A stretch of 64,000 bases of DNA from Streptomyces sp. YS415 (GCF_023544665.1 NZ_JAMJFL010000018.1:62001-126000), one strand, 5' to 3'. Shown: positions 42,879-52,192, numbered from the stretch's first letter. Notes: a model not told the origin generated them from the letters alone. Program-made: numbers and translations.

Positions 42879-44297
42879 ATGTTCGATCCGGTCATAGCGC
42901 CCAGCGGTACGCTGCTCGGCCTGCTCCAGCGGGGCCGTGGCGACGGCACCCTCCACGCGCTCACCGCCCCGCGCGCCGAAGCGCTCGCGGCACTGAACCA
43001 CTGCGTGCTCAGCGACCCCCGCCACGACTGGCAGGTGGAGAACCGCTCCCTGTACTACGCACGGCTCTTCCTCGACCTGAACGGCGAGCTGGACGAGATC
43101 GAGGCCCATCTCTTCGACGTCGAGGACGTCTTCGACACCGAGGAGTCCCGCACCGGCCTCACCCTGGCCGTCCTCGGCCACCTCGCCTCCTACGGCAGAC
43201 GGGACGCCCTCGCCCTGCTGCGCCGGTACGCCGCCACCGGCGCCAACTGGGCCTGGGCCCTGGACGAACTGGCGCTGCGCGACGACGACGCCGGACTTCG
43301 CGCCCTCGCCGCGCCCGTCCTGGCCCGCTTCGCCACCGACGCCGAGGGCGAGGCCGAGCTGGCCGCCGCCGTACGCGACGCTTTCGAGCCACGGCCGTGG
43401 CGGCTGTGGGCCGAGGATCCGCGCGAATCGGTCGCCACGCGGGTGCGTGCCGCTCAGGAGGCCGGCTGTTTCGACCGCTGGCAGCGGCAGATGCGCCCCG
43501 CCGGACCCCGCCCGGGGTGGAGCGTGCGGGCCGTCTTCGAGTGGGCGCAGCAGGGCGTCGACCGCGGCGCCGCGCTCCACGTGCCCGCCGCCCGATGCCT
43601 CGCCGCCGTCGCCGGACCCGAGGACCGGCCGGAGATCGTGCAGGCCGCCAAGGACGGCACCGAGGGCGCCCGCTGCACCGCCCTGCGCTACCTCGCCGAC
43701 AGCAACGACCCCGACGCGCTCGACCTCATCGAGGCGGCCGTGGCGGCAGGGCCGCCTCCCGTCGTGGAGGCCGCCGTCGACGCCTTCGAACGGATGCGCA
43801 GCGTCGCCGCCGTCGACCGGGCCCGCGGCTGGGCCCGCCGGCCCGATCCGCTGGGTGCCTCCGCCGGACGCATGCTCGCCTGCCGCGGCGGGGCCCAGGA
43901 CAGCGACCTGGTCCTCGCGGCGCTCCGGGAGGCCGTCCGGGGCGAGGGGCCCGACGCCAAGACCCTGTGGACCCTCGTGGACGGCGCCGGACGGCTCGGC
44001 ATCGCCTGCGCGGCGCCCGTCCTGCGCCACATCTACCGCGAGACCGCCTCCTCCCATCTCCGCGGCAGGACCGCCCGCGCCCTCGCCGCCACCGATCCCT
44101 CGTTCCGCTCCGGCTTCGCCGTCGAATGCCTCTGGGACTGCGAGGAGACCACCCGCGAGATCGCCGCCCGGCACGCCGAGACCGGGGACAACCGCGTCGT
44201 GGAGCGACTGCGCCGGCTCGCCGCCGACCCGGCCGAGGAGGCCGAGGTCCAGACAGCCGTACGCAGCAGGATCGGCCCCGACGCCCCTACCGGATGA
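42879..44297 (+). CDS. HEAT/PBS-lyase-repeat protein
   Basis: A 472-residue helical-repeat protein. The N-terminal segment MFDPVIAPSGTLLGLLQRGR is distinctive. HEAT/armadillo-like repeats follow (for example AVLGHLASYGRRDALALLRR; ALRYLADSNDPDALDLIEAA; HLRGRTARALAATDPSF). No signal or membrane segment. Such proteins are scaffolds; partner and role are unknown. I place the start at ATG 42879 (GTG 42864 in frame is possible). The preceding mini-ORF may influence its translation. Confidence 0.8.
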   Translation: MFDPVIAPSGTLLGLLQRGRGDGTLHALTAPRAEALAALNHCVLSDPRHDWQVENRSLYYARLFLDLNGELDEIEAHLFDVEDVFDTEESRTGLTLAVLGHLASYGRRDALALLRRYAATGANWAWALDELALRDDDAGLRALAAPVLARFATDAEGEAELAAAVRDAFEPRPWRLWAEDPRESVATRVRAAQEAGCFDRWQRQMRPAGPRPGWSVRAVFEWAQQGVDRGAALHVPAARCLAAVAGPEDRPEIVQAAKDGTEGARCTALRYLADSNDPDALDLIEAAVAAGPPPVVEAAVDAFERMRSVAAVDRARGWARRPDPLGASAGRMLACRGGAQDSDLVLAALREAVRGEGPDAKTLWTLVDGAGRLGIACAAPVLRHIYRETASSHLRGRTARALAATDPSFRSGFAVECLWDCEETTREIAARHAETGDNRVVERLRRLAADPAEEAEVQTAVRSRIGPDAPTG

Positions 44298-44436
44298 ACG
44301 AGGGATGACCCGCGGGTCAGGCGGGCGTGGACACGGCCTGACCTGCTCGGGTGTGCAGCGCAACGCTCATGGGACGTTCCCTGTCCGGAAAGATCCACGT
44401 TGACGCGGCCACGTCCAGCACGGCGACAACACCGGT

Positions 44437-45567
44437 ATGCGTGTCGTCATCGTGACCGAATCCTTTCCCCCCGACGTGAACGGCGTGGCCCACTGCGCGC
44501 TCCAGACCGCCCGACACCTCGTCGATCGCGGTCACGCCCCCGTCGTCGTCGCCCCGGCCCCCGCCCCCGGGAGCAAGCTCGGCGCTCTCGCGCCCTGCCC
44601 CGTCGTCCACATCCCCTCCCTCCCGCTCCCCGGCTACCCCCAGGTGCGCGTCGCCCTCCCCAGCCGGCGTCTCGCCGCGGCGCTCGTCGAGCACAACGCG
44701 GACATGGTCCACCTGGCCAGCCCCTTCGTCATCGGCGTCCGCGGGATGGCCGCCGCCGCCCGGCTCGGCATCCCCGCCGTCGCCGTCTACCAGACCGACC
44801 TGGCCGGCTACGCCCGCACCTACATGGGCGCCGGCGAGGCCGCGGCCTGGCGCCGGATCCGCTCCGTCCACTCCGCCGCCGACCTCACCCTCGCCCCGTC
44901 CAGCGCCTCCCTGCACGACCTGGAGACCCATGGCGTGCCCCGGGTCAAGCTGTGGCCGCGCGGGGTCGACACCGTCCGCTTCCGCCCCGACCTCCGGGAC
45001 GATGCCCTGCGCCGGGAACTCGCCCCGAACGGCGAGCTGATCGTCGGCTACGTCGGCCGGCTCGCCCCCGAGAAGCACATCGAACTGCTGGCCGGCGCCT
45101 GCCGTCTGGAAGGCGTCCGGGTGGTGATCGTGGGCGACGGACCGAGCCGCCCCGGCCTCGAGCAGACGCTGCCCGGCGCGGTCTTCCTGGGCCGCCGCAC
45201 CGGCGACGACCTCGCCCGGATCTTCGCCTCGCTGGACGTCTTCGCCCACACCGGGCCCTTCGAGACCTTCTGCCAGACCGTGCAGGAGGCCATGGCCAGC
45301 GGGGTGCCCGTCGTCGCACCCGCCGTCGGCGGCCCGCTGGACCTGGTCGCCCACGGACACACCGGCCTGCTCTTCCCGGCCGGTGACGCCGGCGCCGTAC
45401 GCGAGGCCGTGCGCGCCCTCCAGGCCGACCCGGGCCTGCGCACCGCCTACGGCAGCGCCGCCCGCGCCATGGTCGAGGGGCGCACCTGGGCGGCCGTCGG
45501 CGACCAGCTCATCGGCCACTACGCCGACGTGCTGGCGGGCCGCAGGGCGAAGGTGGCGGCGGCGTGA
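44437..45567 (+). CDS. GT4 glycosyltransferase, probable mannosyltransferase
   Basis: A 376-residue GT-B retaining glycosyltransferase. N-terminal MRVVIVTESFPPDVNGVAHC, then VGYVGRLAPEKHIELLAGAC and the C-terminal E-x7-E motif in FETFCQTVQEAMASGVPVVA. It resembles actinobacterial GDP-mannose-dependent enzymes such as MgtA/PimB that work on cell-envelope lipids, so it is probably peripheral on the inner membrane face. The acceptor is unknown. Start ATG 44437. It overlaps the next glycosyltransferase by four bases, starting a three-gene coupled operon. Confidence 0.85.
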   Translation: MRVVIVTESFPPDVNGVAHCALQTARHLVDRGHAPVVVAPAPAPGSKLGALAPCPVVHIPSLPLPGYPQVRVALPSRRLAAALVEHNADMVHLASPFVIGVRGMAAAARLGIPAVAVYQTDLAGYARTYMGAGEAAAWRRIRSVHSAADLTLAPSSASLHDLETHGVPRVKLWPRGVDTVRFRPDLRDDALRRELAPNGELIVGYVGRLAPEKHIELLAGACRLEGVRVVIVGDGPSRPGLEQTLPGAVFLGRRTGDDLARIFASLDVFAHTGPFETFCQTVQEAMASGVPVVAPAVGGPLDLVAHGHTGLLFPAGDAGAVREAVRALQADPGLRTAYGSAARAMVEGRTWAAVGDQLIGHYADVLAGRRAKVAAA

Positions 45568-46724
45568 ACGAGTCACTGCGCATCGTCCGGCTCGCCAACT
45601 TCGTCGCGCCCGCCTCCGGCGGACTGCGCACCGCGCTGCGCGAGCTCGGCAAGGGCTTCAAGGCGGCCGGGCACGCACCGGTGCTCATCGTGCCCGGCGA
45701 GCACCACACCGACCGGGAGACCGAGCAGGGCCGCGTCATCACCCTGCCCGGCCCGGTGCTCCCCGGCACCGGCGGCTACCGGGTCCTGGCCGACAAGCGG
45801 CGGGTGGCCGCCCTCCTGGAGGAGCTCGGCCCCGACCGGCTGGAGGTGTCCGACCGCACGACGCTGCGGTGGACCGGCAAATGGGCGCGACGCGCGCGCG
45901 TGCCGGCCGTGATGGTCTCCCACGAGACGGCCGACGGCGTCCTGCGCACCTGGGGTGTGCCGGAGGGCGCCGCGCGGCGCACCGCGGACGCCTTGAACGT
46001 CCGTACCGCCCACACCTACGCGCGCGTGGTGTGCACCACGGAGTTCGCCGAGCGCGAGTTCGTGCGGATCGGCGCCCGCAACGTGGTGCGCGCTCCCCTC
46101 GGGGTCGACCTGGTGCAGCGGCACCCGGCGCTGCGGGACGCGGGGCTGCGCGCCCGGCACGCGCGCGGGGACGAGGCCCTGCTCGTCACCTGCACCCGGC
46201 TGTCGGTGGAGAAGCGGCCCGGTACCGCGCTGGACGCCCTGGAGGCGCTGCTCGACCGGGGCAGGCGGGCGGTGCTGGTGGTGGCCGGGGACGGGCCGCT
46301 GCGGCCGCGCCTCGAACAGCGGGCGCGGGAGCGCGGGCTGCCGGTGACCTTCCTCGGACATGTCTCCGACCGGGCCGTGCTCGGGGCGCTCCAGGCATCG
46401 GCCGACGTGTGCCTGGCGCCGGGGCCCGCCGAGACCTTCGGGCTCGCGGCACTGGAGGCGATGGCGTGCGGGACGCCCGTGGCGGTGAGCACGTCGTCCG
46501 CGCTGCCGGAGGTGATCGGTTCCGCGGGGGCCGTCGCCGCGGATCACGGGGAGGCGTTCGCCGACGCCGTGGAGCGCCTCCTCGCCCGTCCCGAGGCCGA
46601 GCGGCGGGAGGCGGCACGCGCGCGGGCCGAGTGCTTCGGCTGGGACACGGCGGTCGCCGCGTTCCTCACCGCGCACGACGTACCCCTCCCCGGGCGGGAC
46701 CGGGTGCCGGAGGGCGTGGCATGA
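45564..46724 (+). CDS. GT4 glycosyltransferase, second of operon
   Basis: A 386-residue GT-B glycosyltransferase in the same family as its upstream neighbour but clearly diverged. Motifs: LANFVAPASGGLRTALRELG (donor-loop Gly pair), TRLSVEKRPGTALDALEALL, LGHVSDRAVLGALQASAD and the E-x7-E motif in GPAETFGLAALEAMACGTPV. Start is GTG 45564 within the stop of the first enzyme (GTGA overlap). The two enzymes may add successive sugars to one lipid or polysaccharide acceptor. The 3' end overlaps the SGNH gene by ATGA. Confidence 0.86.
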   Translation: MNESLRIVRLANFVAPASGGLRTALRELGKGFKAAGHAPVLIVPGEHHTDRETEQGRVITLPGPVLPGTGGYRVLADKRRVAALLEELGPDRLEVSDRTTLRWTGKWARRARVPAVMVSHETADGVLRTWGVPEGAARRTADALNVRTAHTYARVVCTTEFAEREFVRIGARNVVRAPLGVDLVQRHPALRDAGLRARHARGDEALLVTCTRLSVEKRPGTALDALEALLDRGRRAVLVVAGDGPLRPRLEQRARERGLPVTFLGHVSDRAVLGALQASADVCLAPGPAETFGLAALEAMACGTPVAVSTSSALPEVIGSAGAVAADHGEAFADAVERLLARPEAERREAARARAECFGWDTAVAAFLTAHDVPLPGRDRVPEGVA

Positions 46725-47572
46725 GACCGCTGCGCTTCGTCGCCCTCGGAGACTCCCTGTCCGAGGGCGTGGGCGATCCCGTCGGGGACGGGTGGCGCGG
46801 CTGGGCCGCGCTGCTCGCCGGCGGGCTCGCCGAACAGCCCGTGGACTTCACCAACCTCGCCGTCAGCGGGGCGCAGACCCGGGACGTACGGGAACGGCAG
46901 CTGCCCCGGGCGCTGGAGCTGCGGCCGGACGTGGTGTCCGTCGTCGTCGGCGTGAACGACACCCTGCGCTGCACCTTCGACCTCCATGCCGTCGCGGACC
47001 GGCTGGACAAGGTGTACGGCGCCCTCACCGCGCGCGGGTCCGTCGTGCTGACGGCGTGTCTGCCGGATCCGGGGGCGATGCTCGGTCTGCCCGGGGCGCT
47101 GGCACGTCCGCTGGCCCGGCGGCAGCGGGCGGTCAACGCGGTGGTGCACGCGCTGTCCGAGCGGTACGACGCCGTGCATCTGCATGCGGCCGAGGGCGCC
47201 TGGCTCACCGACCGCGCGTTGTGGAGCGCGGACCGGCTGCATCCGGGGGAGCGGGGGCACCGGCAACTGGCGGTGCGGTTCCACGCGTTGCTGGCGGAGG
47301 GCGGGCTGGCCACCGGCGTGGCGCCGTCGCCGGAGCCCGAGTTCCCGGCTCCCGCCAAGGCGGCGAGCCTGTGGTGGCTGGCGACGGCGGGGACGGGCTG
47401 GGTGGCCCGGCGGTGCACCGATCTGGTGCCGCAGCTGATGTCGCTGGCCATGGACGAGATGCGGCACCGCGCGCGGGGGACGAGTGCGCGGCTGGATCTG
47501 CGCACGGCGCATGCGGTGTCGGCGGCGCTGGCCGCCTTGACGGTGGCGGAGCAGCAGCCGGATGCGGCGTAG
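46721..47572 (+). CDS. SGNH/GDSL hydrolase
   Basis: A 283-residue SGNH-fold esterase. Block I has Ser12 (FVALGDSLSEG), block II has the Gly in NLAVSGAQTRD, block III Asn in VVGVNDTLRC, and block V Asp171/His174 (SADRLHPGERGH). All four catalytic blocks are intact. No signal peptide, so it acts in the cytoplasm, probably deacylating or deacetylating a lipid- or sugar-linked intermediate made by the two coupled glycosyltransferases. The C-terminal 80 residues beyond the hydrolase core are Ala-rich helices. ATG 46721 overlaps the upstream stop. Confidence 0.87.
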   Translation: MRPLRFVALGDSLSEGVGDPVGDGWRGWAALLAGGLAEQPVDFTNLAVSGAQTRDVRERQLPRALELRPDVVSVVVGVNDTLRCTFDLHAVADRLDKVYGALTARGSVVLTACLPDPGAMLGLPGALARPLARRQRAVNAVVHALSERYDAVHLHAAEGAWLTDRALWSADRLHPGERGHRQLAVRFHALLAEGGLATGVAPSPEPEFPAPAKAASLWWLATAGTGWVARRCTDLVPQLMSLAMDEMRHRARGTSARLDLRTAHAVSAALAALTVAEQQPDAA

Positions 47573-47614
47573 CCGGGAGGGGTGCGTAGGGGCTCGTCGC
47601 GCGGTTCCCCGCGG

Positions 47615-47705
47615 CCCCCTACCGGGTCAGCGTGCTCGTTCCCTGTGCCCCCCTACCGGGTCACCGTGCTCGCTCCTCGCGCCCCCTACCGGGTCACCGT
47701 GCTCG
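47615..47705. repeat. Three copies of a 24-base gene-end repeat
   Basis: CCCCCTACCGGGTCACCGTG plus CTCG occurs at 47615-47638 (one mismatch), 47649-47672 and 47682-47705, at 34- and 33-base spacing. The last copy contains the stop codon and final codons of pxpC (minus strand), so the other two look like duplicates of that gene end. It fills the gap between the convergent SGNH and pxpC genes. Confidence 0.85.
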
Positions 47706-48563
47706 TACGGCTATGAAGCGGACCGGGGTTCCGGGCACCGCCTGGGCCGCGGCCGGCAGGTCCTGGGCTCGGACCACCGCGATCACCGGGTAGCCGCCGG
47801 TGGTCGGGTGGTCCGCCAGGAACACCACCGGTCTGCCGTCCGGGGGGACCTGGACCGCGCCCAGCACCATGCCCTCGCTGGGGAGCTCGCCGGGCCCGGA
47901 GCGCTCCAGCGCGGGGCCCTCGGTGCGCAGGCCGATGCGGTTGCTCGCGGGGGACACGCGGTAGGCGCGGGAGGTGAAGGTGCGTACGGCGTCCGCGGTG
48001 AACCAGTCGTCCCGGGGGCCGAGGGTCACGTGGAGGACCAGTTCCCGGGGCGGGGACGGTCGGGGCGCCACGTCCACGCGTGCGTGGAGGGCGGTCGGCG
48101 GGCCCAGGGGGAGGACCATGCCGTCGGCCAGGGGCGGGGGGCCCAGGCCGGACAGCAGGTCGGTGGAGCGGCTGCCGAGGACCGGGGCGACGGCGATGCC
48201 CCCGGAGACGGCCACATAGCAGCGGACGCCCTTGACGGCCGGGCCGACGTCCAGGACGGCCCCGGCCGGAACGTGCACGGGGGCGCCCCAGGCGGCGGGG
48301 CGGCCGTCCACCGTGACCGCGCAGGGGGCTCCGGCGACCGCGGCGACGACCGCCGAGCGCGGCCGTACGGCGACGCCGCTGAGCGTGGTCTCCAGGACCG
48401 CCGCCCCGGGCGGATTGCCCACCAGACGGTTGACCAGGGCCGCCGTGGGCCCGTCCAGCGCCCCGGAGCGGGGGACGCCGAGGTGGGCGTGGCCGGGGCG
48501 GCCGGTGTCCTGGACGGTGGTCAGGGCCCCCGCGCGGACGACGGCCAGGGCGCGGTCCGTCAT
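47694..48563 (-). CDS. pxpC: 5-oxoprolinase subunit C (KipA-like carboxyltransferase family)
   Basis: A 289-residue subunit of the PxpABC 5-oxoprolinase, which opens 5-oxo-L-proline to glutamate at the cost of ATP. Family blocks: TTVQDTGRPGHAHLGVPRSG, YVAVSGGIAVAPVLGSRSTD, RTFTSRAYRVSPASNRIGLR and DHPTTGGYPVIAVV. Length is normal for PxpC/KipA. The ATG at 48563 overlaps the pxpB stop by four bases. It is the last gene of the operon. In Bacillus the homologue is called KipA, but the operon context here supports the oxoprolinase role. Confidence 0.9.
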   Translation of the reverse strand: MTDRALAVVRAGALTTVQDTGRPGHAHLGVPRSGALDGPTAALVNRLVGNPPGAAVLETTLSGVAVRPRSAVVAAVAGAPCAVTVDGRPAAWGAPVHVPAGAVLDVGPAVKGVRCYVAVSGGIAVAPVLGSRSTDLLSGLGPPPLADGMVLPLGPPTALHARVDVAPRPSPPRELVLHVTLGPRDDWFTADAVRTFTSRAYRVSPASNRIGLRTEGPALERSGPGELPSEGMVLGAVQVPPDGRPVVFLADHPTTGGYPVIAVVRAQDLPAAAQAVPGTPVRFIAVRAR

Positions 48564-49186
48564 GAGCGTCTCCTCGCGGCGGCGGGGACGAAGCGCACGC
48601 GGGTGCCCGGCGCCAGCAGCGCGGCCGGTACGCGCGTGTGGTCCCACAGCACCGCGTCCGTGGTGCCGATCAGCTGCCAGCCGCCCGGCGACGAGCGGGG
48701 GTAGACGCCGGTGTACGGGCCGGCGAGGGCGACCGAGCCCGCCGGGACGGCCGTCCGGGGGGTGTCCCGGCGCGGCACGTGATAGCGCGCGGGCAGACCG
48801 GTGAGGTAGCCGAAGCCGGGGGCGAAGCCGCAGAAGGCGACCGTGAACTCCGTGTCCGCGTGGATGCGGGCCACCTCCTCGGGGCGCACGCCCCAGTGCG
48901 CGGCGACGTCCGCCAGGTCCGGTCCGTCGTAGCGCACCGCTAGTTCGACGACCTCACGCGCGCGTGGAGGCGCCGCGGGCACCTCGCAGGCGGTGAGCTC
49001 GGACGCCAGCCGGGCCGGGTCCGGGATGCCGTCGAGGAGGACCGTACGGGCGGCCGGGACGATCTCACGGGCCGACAGCGAGCCCTCGGCGCGGCGCCGC
49101 AGCAGCTCCGCGTGCAGCGCCTGGGCCTGCTCGCCCGAGGAGACCTCGACGAGCAGGGCGTCGTCCCCCACGCGCAGCGTCCTCAT
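48560..49186 (-). CDS. pxpB: 5-oxoprolinase subunit B (KipI-like)
   Basis: A 208-residue AHS1-domain protein, partner of PxpC. The recognisable stretch is TEFTVAFCGFAPGFGYLTGL followed by VPRRDTPRTAVPAGSVALAG and GVYPRSSPGGWQLIGTT. N-terminal MRTLRVGDDALLVEVSSGE is typical of actinobacterial PxpB. ATG at 49186 overlaps the pxpA stop; its own stop overlaps the pxpC start. Subunits B and C are thought to supply the phosphorylation or cyclic chemistry for the complex with PxpA. Confidence 0.9.
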   Translation of the reverse strand: MRTLRVGDDALLVEVSSGEQAQALHAELLRRRAEGSLSAREIVPAARTVLLDGIPDPARLASELTACEVPAAPPRAREVVELAVRYDGPDLADVAAHWGVRPEEVARIHADTEFTVAFCGFAPGFGYLTGLPARYHVPRRDTPRTAVPAGSVALAGPYTGVYPRSSPGGWQLIGTTDAVLWDHTRVPAALLAPGTRVRFVPAAARRRS

Positions 49187-49941
49187 GCGAAGGCCTCCAC
49201 CCGGACCCCGGAGCGCTGGAGCTCTTCGCGGACCCGGCGGGCGAGGTCCACCGCGCCGGGCGTGTCGCCGTGCAGGCACAGGGAGCGGGCCCTGATCCGG
49301 ATGCGCGCCCCGGAGTGGGCCTCGACCTCGCCGAAGCGGGCCATGCCGACCGAGCGGGCCACGACGGTGTCCGGGTCGGTGACGACGGCGCCCTCCCGGT
49401 CGCGGGGGACGAGGGTGCCCTCGTCGGTGTAGGCGCGGTCCGCGAACGCCTCCGTGACCGTCGGCAGCCCCGCCTCGGCGGCCAGCTCCAGCAGCCGGGA
49501 GCCGGGCAGCCCGAGCACCGGCAGCGTGGCGTCGGCGAGGAGCACCCCGCCGACGACCGCGCCCGCCTGCTCCTCGTCGCGCACCACCCGGTTGTAGAGC
49601 GCGCCGTGCGGCTTGACGTACGACACGCGCGTGCCGGCCGCGCGGGCGAAGACCTCCAGCGCGCCGATCTGGTACGCCACCTCGGCGGTCAGCTCCGCGG
49701 ACGGCACGTCCATCGCGCGGCGCCCGAAGCCCGCCAGGTCCCGGTAGGAGACCTGGGCGCCGACCCGTACCCCGCGCTCGGCCGCCAGCTCGCACACCCG
49801 CCGCATGGTGACCGCGTCCCCGGCGTGGAAACCGCAGGCCACATTGGCGCTGGTGACGACGGACAGCAGCCGCTCGTCGTCGGTGAGCCGCCAGCGGCCG
49901 AACCCCTCGCCGAGGTCGGCGTTCAGATCGATCGAGGTCAT
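49183..49941 (-). CDS. pxpA: 5-oxoprolinase subunit A (LamB/YcsF family)
   Basis: A 252-residue LamB/YcsF-family protein. The diagnostic N-terminus is SIDLNADLGEGFGRWRLTDD, followed by SANVACGFHAGDAVTMRRVC and YVKPHGALYNRVVRDEE; the Asp/His residues in these blocks are the presumed active site. It is the hydrolytic subunit of PxpABC in the cytoplasm. ATG at 49941 lies 10 bases after the DUF1445 gene stop. Gene order A-B-C with 4-base overlaps indicates stoichiometric expression. Confidence 0.93.
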   Translation of the reverse strand: MTSIDLNADLGEGFGRWRLTDDERLLSVVTSANVACGFHAGDAVTMRRVCELAAERGVRVGAQVSYRDLAGFGRRAMDVPSAELTAEVAYQIGALEVFARAAGTRVSYVKPHGALYNRVVRDEEQAGAVVGGVLLADATLPVLGLPGSRLLELAAEAGLPTVTEAFADRAYTDEGTLVPRDREGAVVTDPDTVVARSVGMARFGEVEAHSGARIRIRARSLCLHGDTPGAVDLARRVREELQRSGVRVEAFA

Positions 49942-49951
49942 GGATCTCCTG

Positions 49952-50782
49952 TCAGGCGGCGTTCAGCACGCGGTACTGCGCGTCGCGGGCGTCGGTGAGG
50001 AACATCTGGCCCGGCGCGTGGGTGAGGGCGAACGGCGGGCGGGACGCCGCGACGGCCGCCTGCGGGGTCACTCCGCAGGCCCAGAACACCGGGATGTCGT
50101 CCGGCGCGATCTCCACCGGGTCCCCGAAGTCGGGGCGACCGAGGTCGTCGATGCCGAGAACCGAGGGATCGCCGCAGTGTACGGGGCCGCCGTGGACCGC
50201 CGGGAGCAGGCTGCTCTCCCGGATCGCCGCCGCCAGGTGCTCCGGCGGCACCGGACGCATCGACACCACCATCGGGCCGTGCAGCCGTCCCGCTGAACGG
50301 CATTGACGGTCCGTCACGTACATCGGGACGTTGCGGCCCTGCTCGATGTGGCGCATCGGGACCCCCGCCTCGGTCAGCGCCCACTCGAAGGTGAAGCTGC
50401 AGCCGATGAGGAACGACACCAGGTCCTTCCGCCATTGTGCGCGCACGTCCGTCGGCTCGGCCACCAGCTCGCCGTCCCGCCACACCCGGTAGCGCGGCAG
50501 ATCGGTGCGCAGATCGGCGCCCTCGGCGAGCACGGTCGTCCAGGACCCGGCGTCCGTGACGTCGAGCACGGGACACGGCTTGGGGTTGCGCTGGCAGAAC
50601 AGCAGCATGTCGTACGCCCAGTCCGCGGGCACCGAGATCAGGTTGACCTGGGTGTGGCCCGCCGCGACCCCGGCCGTGGGGCCCGTGAGCCCCGCGCGGA
50701 AGCGGGCGCGGGCGTCCGCGGGCCGCCACGCGTGCGCGTGCTCGTCGACGAGGACCAGGGGGTGGTCGTCGGTGCGGCTCAT
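49952..50782 (-). CDS. DUF1445 (YcsI/D-glutamate cyclase-like) protein
   Basis: A 276-residue protein of the DUF1445 family. Blocks seen: GHTQVNLISVPADWAYDMLL, FCQRNPKPCPVLDVTD, FLIGCSFTFEWALTEAGVPM and FWACGVTPQAAVAASRPPF. Family members are labelled putative hydro-lyases, and the vertebrate relative DGLUCY converts D-glutamate to 5-oxo-D-proline. Its position directly before pxpABC supports a reaction feeding or racemising 5-oxoproline. ATG at 50782 overlaps the MFS stop by four bases. Confidence 0.88.
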   Translation of the reverse strand: MSRTDDHPLVLVDEHAHAWRPADARARFRAGLTGPTAGVAAGHTQVNLISVPADWAYDMLLFCQRNPKPCPVLDVTDAGSWTTVLAEGADLRTDLPRYRVWRDGELVAEPTDVRAQWRKDLVSFLIGCSFTFEWALTEAGVPMRHIEQGRNVPMYVTDRQCRSAGRLHGPMVVSMRPVPPEHLAAAIRESSLLPAVHGGPVHCGDPSVLGIDDLGRPDFGDPVEIAPDDIPVFWACGVTPQAAVAASRPPFALTHAPGQMFLTDARDAQYRVLNAA

Positions 50783-52068
50783 ACCAGCTCCTTCCCGCGC
50801 GTCTCCGGCAGCCCGAGCAGCGCCAGCGCGGCCAGCGCGTAGCCGATCGCGCCGAAGACCAGCGCGCCGCCCACACCCCAGCTGTCGGCCAGGAAGCCGA
50901 CCGTGGTCGGGAAGACGGCACCCACCGCGCGGCCGGTGTTGTACGTGAAGCCCTGTCCGGTGCCGCGCACCGCCGTCGGGTACAGCTCGCTCAGGAACGA
51001 CCCGAAGCCGCTGAAGATCGCCGACATGCAGAACCCGAGCGGGAAGCCCAGGACCAGCAGCAGGGTGTTCGCGCCGCTCGGGATGTTCGCGTACGCCAGG
51101 ATGCAGAGCGCCGACAGCAGCGCGAACAGCCAGATGTTGCGGCGCCGGCCGAGCCGGTCGGTGAGGTAGCCGCCGGTCAGATAGCCGAGGAAGGCGCCCG
51201 AGATCAGGAAGGTGAGATAGCCGCCGGTGCCGACGACCGACAGGTCGCGTTCCGTCTTCAGGTAGGTCGGCACCCATGTGGCCAGGGTGTAGTAGCCGCC
51301 TTGGACCCCGGTGGAGAGGAGCACGGCGAACACCGTCGTGCGCAGCATGCCCGACCGGAAGATGGCGGTGAACGAGCCCTTTCGCGGGCTGTGCTCCCGT
51401 ACGGCCACCGCCTGGGGCGCGTCCTGGACCCGGCGGCGCATCCAGATCACGAGCAGCGCGGGCAGCGCGCCGGTCCAGAACATCACCCGCCAGGCCAGAT
51501 CGTCGTCGAGCAGCGAGAAGACCAGCGTGTACATGATCGCGGCCAGCGCCCAGCCCACGGCCCACGAGCTCTGGATCGCGCCCAGGGTGCGGCCCCGGTG
51601 CTTGGCGCTCGCGTACTCGGCGACCAGGATCGCGCCGACCGCCCACTCGCCGCCGAAGCCCAGGCCCTGCAGCGCGCGGAAGACCAGCAGCGTCTCGTAG
51701 TTCGGCGCGAATCCGCAGGCGACGGTGAAGACCGCGTACGTGACGACGGTGATCATCAGCGCCTTGACCCGGCCGATCCGGTCCGCGAGCACCCCGGCGA
51801 GGGCGCCGCCGACCGCGGACACCACGAGCGTGACGGTGGTGAACAGGCCGGTCTGGCCGCTGTCCAGGCCGAAGTACGCGGCCAGCGCCATCATGCTCAG
51901 CGGCAGCGTGAAGTAGTCGTAGGAGTCCAGTGCATAGCCGCCGAACGCGCCGGCGAAGGCGCGCCGGCCCCGCGGTCCCAGGGCGCGCAGCCAGCCCAGT
52001 GCGCCGTCGTCGGGGGCGCCTTGCGTGGTCGTAGGAGGGGCGCCGGTGGCGGGAGGGGTCGTGCTCAT
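50779..52068 (-). CDS. MFS metabolite:H+ symporter of the 5-oxoproline operon
   Basis: A 429-residue membrane protein of the sugar/metabolite-H+ symporter branch of MFS. Motif GALAGVLADRIGRVKALMIT between TM2 and TM3, and its repeat GYLTGGYLTDRLGRRRNIWL in the second half, are clear. About 12 segments. As first gene of the operon it probably imports 5-oxoproline or a related acid. ATG at 52068 follows GAGGTGCAC; the longer upstream frame is not membrane-protein-like. A palindromic operator lies 110 bases upstream. Confidence 0.88.
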   Translation of the reverse strand: MSTTPPATGAPPTTTQGAPDDGALGWLRALGPRGRRAFAGAFGGYALDSYDYFTLPLSMMALAAYFGLDSGQTGLFTTVTLVVSAVGGALAGVLADRIGRVKALMITVVTYAVFTVACGFAPNYETLLVFRALQGLGFGGEWAVGAILVAEYASAKHRGRTLGAIQSSWAVGWALAAIMYTLVFSLLDDDLAWRVMFWTGALPALLVIWMRRRVQDAPQAVAVREHSPRKGSFTAIFRSGMLRTTVFAVLLSTGVQGGYYTLATWVPTYLKTERDLSVVGTGGYLTFLISGAFLGYLTGGYLTDRLGRRRNIWLFALLSALCILAYANIPSGANTLLLVLGFPLGFCMSAIFSGFGSFLSELYPTAVRGTGQGFTYNTGRAVGAVFPTTVGFLADSWGVGGALVFGAIGYALAALALLGLPETRGKELV

Positions 52069-52177
52069 GTGCACCTCGCAGAGGGAGGACGAAGGGTGCC
52101 GGGAACTGAGCCGTGCCGTGCGGAACGTGACCGGACGCCGCGGTGAGGGAGGCGGCGCCGTGTGCAGCAAGGTAGAG

Positions 52178-52192
52178 GATTGTTGAACGATC
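52178..52192. promoter_or_regulatory. GntR/FadR-type operator of the oxoproline operon
   Basis: GATTGTTGAACGATC is an imperfect 15-base palindrome (six of seven pairs match) in the 174 bases between the divergent MFS and GntR starts. Form and size fit FadR-subfamily operators. AT content exceeds the surroundings. Confidence 0.7.
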
